A stretch of 64,000 nt of DNA. Origin: an uncultured Muribaculaceae bacterium (GTDB lineage: Bacteria > Bacteroidota > Bacteroidia > Bacteroidales > Muribaculaceae). A program made the translations under genes and the position numbers. Location: positions 1 through 64,000 of the forward strand of contig CAJUQP010000006.1 in assembly GCA_910588245.1 (NCBI GenBank), read 5' to 3'. The notes below the pieces were generated by a model. It was given only the letters and a program-made list of their open reading frames with translations. It was not told where the DNA came from and did not search any database. Within the stretch, counting starts at the first letter, position 1. Every line of letters begins with the position of its first letter. Positions 62,966-64,000 of this stretch are shown one piece after another.

Positions 62966-64000
62966 ATGAACCGACTCGCTTACCTGACATCGATAATCCT
63001 GACATTCATCATATGCTCCTCAGCATCAGGCGCCGGCAACGAAGTGCTCTTACGTCGCCTCGACTCCCTTATAAATCATAAGGAAGACCTTGAGCGGCTG
63101 AAAACAAACCGCATAGCGGATGCCACGCGAAAAGCCGCCAACGCCTCCTCCGACAATGAACGATATCTTTTCAACTCATTGCTTTTCGATGAATATTCCA
63201 CCTTCAGTGTCGACTCAGCATTGAAATATATAAACCTGGCCATAGCTACGGCGCAGACGACCGGCAACAAAGACTGGCTGGCAGACGCGATGATCGACAA
63301 AAGCTCTCTCCTCGTTGGCACCGGACTCCTTAAAGAGGGGGAAGATATTATGCACGCCATCGACAGAAACACTCTATCCGATGAACTGCTGATATCCTAC
63401 TACGGACAGATGATCTACCTCTACAGCCATTTCGGCAACTATACCGGAGGGAAAACCAATGAATACTATATAAAAGAGAGAACATATAAGGATTCGATCA
63501 TGCAGGTCATCACGCCGGCACACAAAGACTACCTCTGGTATAAGGCTTGGGATATCCTCGGGACAGACAAGAAGGATCCTTCGCTGATTCCGGCTCTTGA
63601 AAAGAAACTTGCATCATCGGAATTCAACTCAAGGGAGGATGCCAAGGATTTCTACGCCCTAAGCAAGCTGTATGAATGGCAAGATGATAAGGAGAATTAT
63701 GAGAAATACATGATTCTCTCAGCCATAACCGATGTGACAACAGCCAATGCCGAGATAGCCTCTCTTGAAGAACTGGCAAAGATTGTGTTCAATAACGGCA
63801 AAGGTGATATCGACAGGGCATACTCATATATAAACTACAGTCTCAACAAGGCGCTGACATATCCCAACCGCGTGAGGGCATTCGGAATAGCGAAAACCCA
63901 GGATGACGTCAATAGGGCATATCAGCAACGCAACCGCGAGCAGGAACAGCGTATAAAGCTCTATCTTGTGCTCGCCTGCGTGCTGGCCGTGGTTCTTATC
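62966..64000 (+). CDS. DUF6377-like TPR/transmembrane regulator, 5' part
   Basis: 345 codons run to the window edge without a stop. A signal peptide (about 1-23) is followed by helical TPR-like repeats in the periplasm (DERLLFDEYSTF-like and SALKYINLAIATAQTTGN segments, then LISYYGQMIYLYSHFGNY), a RAYQQRNREQEQRIKLY linker and the start of a membrane segment (LVLACVLAVVLI). This is the layout of Bacteroidota DUF6377 regulators, whose missing C-terminal part would be cytoplasmic with a helix-turn-helix. The full length and the DNA-binding end cannot be seen here. Confidence 0.7.
   Translation, partial: MNRLAYLTSIILTFIICSSASGAGNEVLLRRLDSLINHKEDLERLKTNRIADATRKAANASSDNERYLFNSLLFDEYSTFSVDSALKYINLAIATAQTTGNKDWLADAMIDKSSLLVGTGLLKEGEDIMHAIDRNTLSDELLISYYGQMIYLYSHFGNYTGGKTNEYYIKERTYKDSIMQVITPAHKDYLWYKAWDILGTDKKDPSLIPALEKKLASSEFNSREDAKDFYALSKLYEWQDDKENYEKYMILSAITDVTTANAEIASLEELAKIVFNNGKGDIDRAYSYINYSLNKALTYPNRVRAFGIAKTQDDVNRAYQQRNREQEQRIKLYLVLACVLAVVLI

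Noticed and set aside
1..64000. CRISPR array, prophage or biosynthetic gene cluster
   Set aside because: No regularly spaced repeats, phage structural genes or assembly-line enzymes were seen.

Overview
The window reads as chromosome of a gut-type Bacteroidales bacterium, probably Muribaculaceae or a near relative (genus is an inference). Signs are a SusC/SusD pair under an ECF sigma/FecR switch, many Bacteroidota-type promoters (TTTG, about 19-20 bp, TAnnTTTG), abundant glycoside hydrolases and families largely confined to this phylum (DUF3943, DUF4250, DUF6377). No phage, integrase, intact insertion sequence, rRNA or CRISPR array was seen.

Layout. 1-2.7 kb: SGNH-hydrolase/MBOAT pair for O-acetylation (minus). 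3.2-7.7 kb: neutral zinc metallopeptidase, tiny DUF4250 gene, then a plus-strand cluster of C45-type amidohydrolase, membrane protein, hotdog thioesterase and DprA. 7.7-9.2 kb: uridine phosphorylase and tRNA-Ser(CGA) with promoter and terminator. 9.2-13.6 kb: a patchwork after the tRNA: radical SAM protein, HxlR-DJ-1 fusion, TfoX-like, GNAT, GrpB-like, AraC. 13.6-18.4 kb: TonB-receptor-like barrel divergent from a two-component system, then a CAT-like acetyltransferase. 18.4-22.1 kb: GH28 and GH92, the latter with an in-frame TAG near its C-terminus. 22.3-34.6 kb: ECF sigma, FecR, SusC, SusD, M14 carboxypeptidase, sodium/glutamate symporter and a second C45-type amidohydrolase, best read as a peptide or amide acquisition locus rather than a glycan locus. 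34.6-38.9 kb: phosphoethanolamine-transferase-like sulfatase-fold protein, Omp85-like barrel, and a frameshifted DUF3943 gene. 39-43.6 kb: PhoBR-like system with a PiT phosphate transporter carrying a PhoU-like tail. 43.7-52.7 kb: M28 peptidase, then a xylan side-chain operon (GH115, GPH symporter, GH43, acetylesterase). 52.8-54.9 kb: aldo/keto reductase, two tandem near-identical repeats that each look like a small-RNA gene, and a YkvA-like protein. 55-59.1 kb: S9 prolyl oligopeptidase, a decayed MntA/HepT pair, and an Rpn-type nuclease. 59.2-64 kb: outer-membrane barrel, lysC-lysA, and a partial DUF6377 regulator.

The most notable points are the duplicated small-RNA unit at 53.9-54.4 kb, the FecIR-controlled SusCD-peptidase-glutamate symporter-amidohydrolase locus, the HxlR-DJ-1 fusion with tandem operator-like repeats, and four coding sequences broken by single changes (GH92, DUF3943, mntA, hepT). 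All family assignments come from reading motifs; no database search was run.
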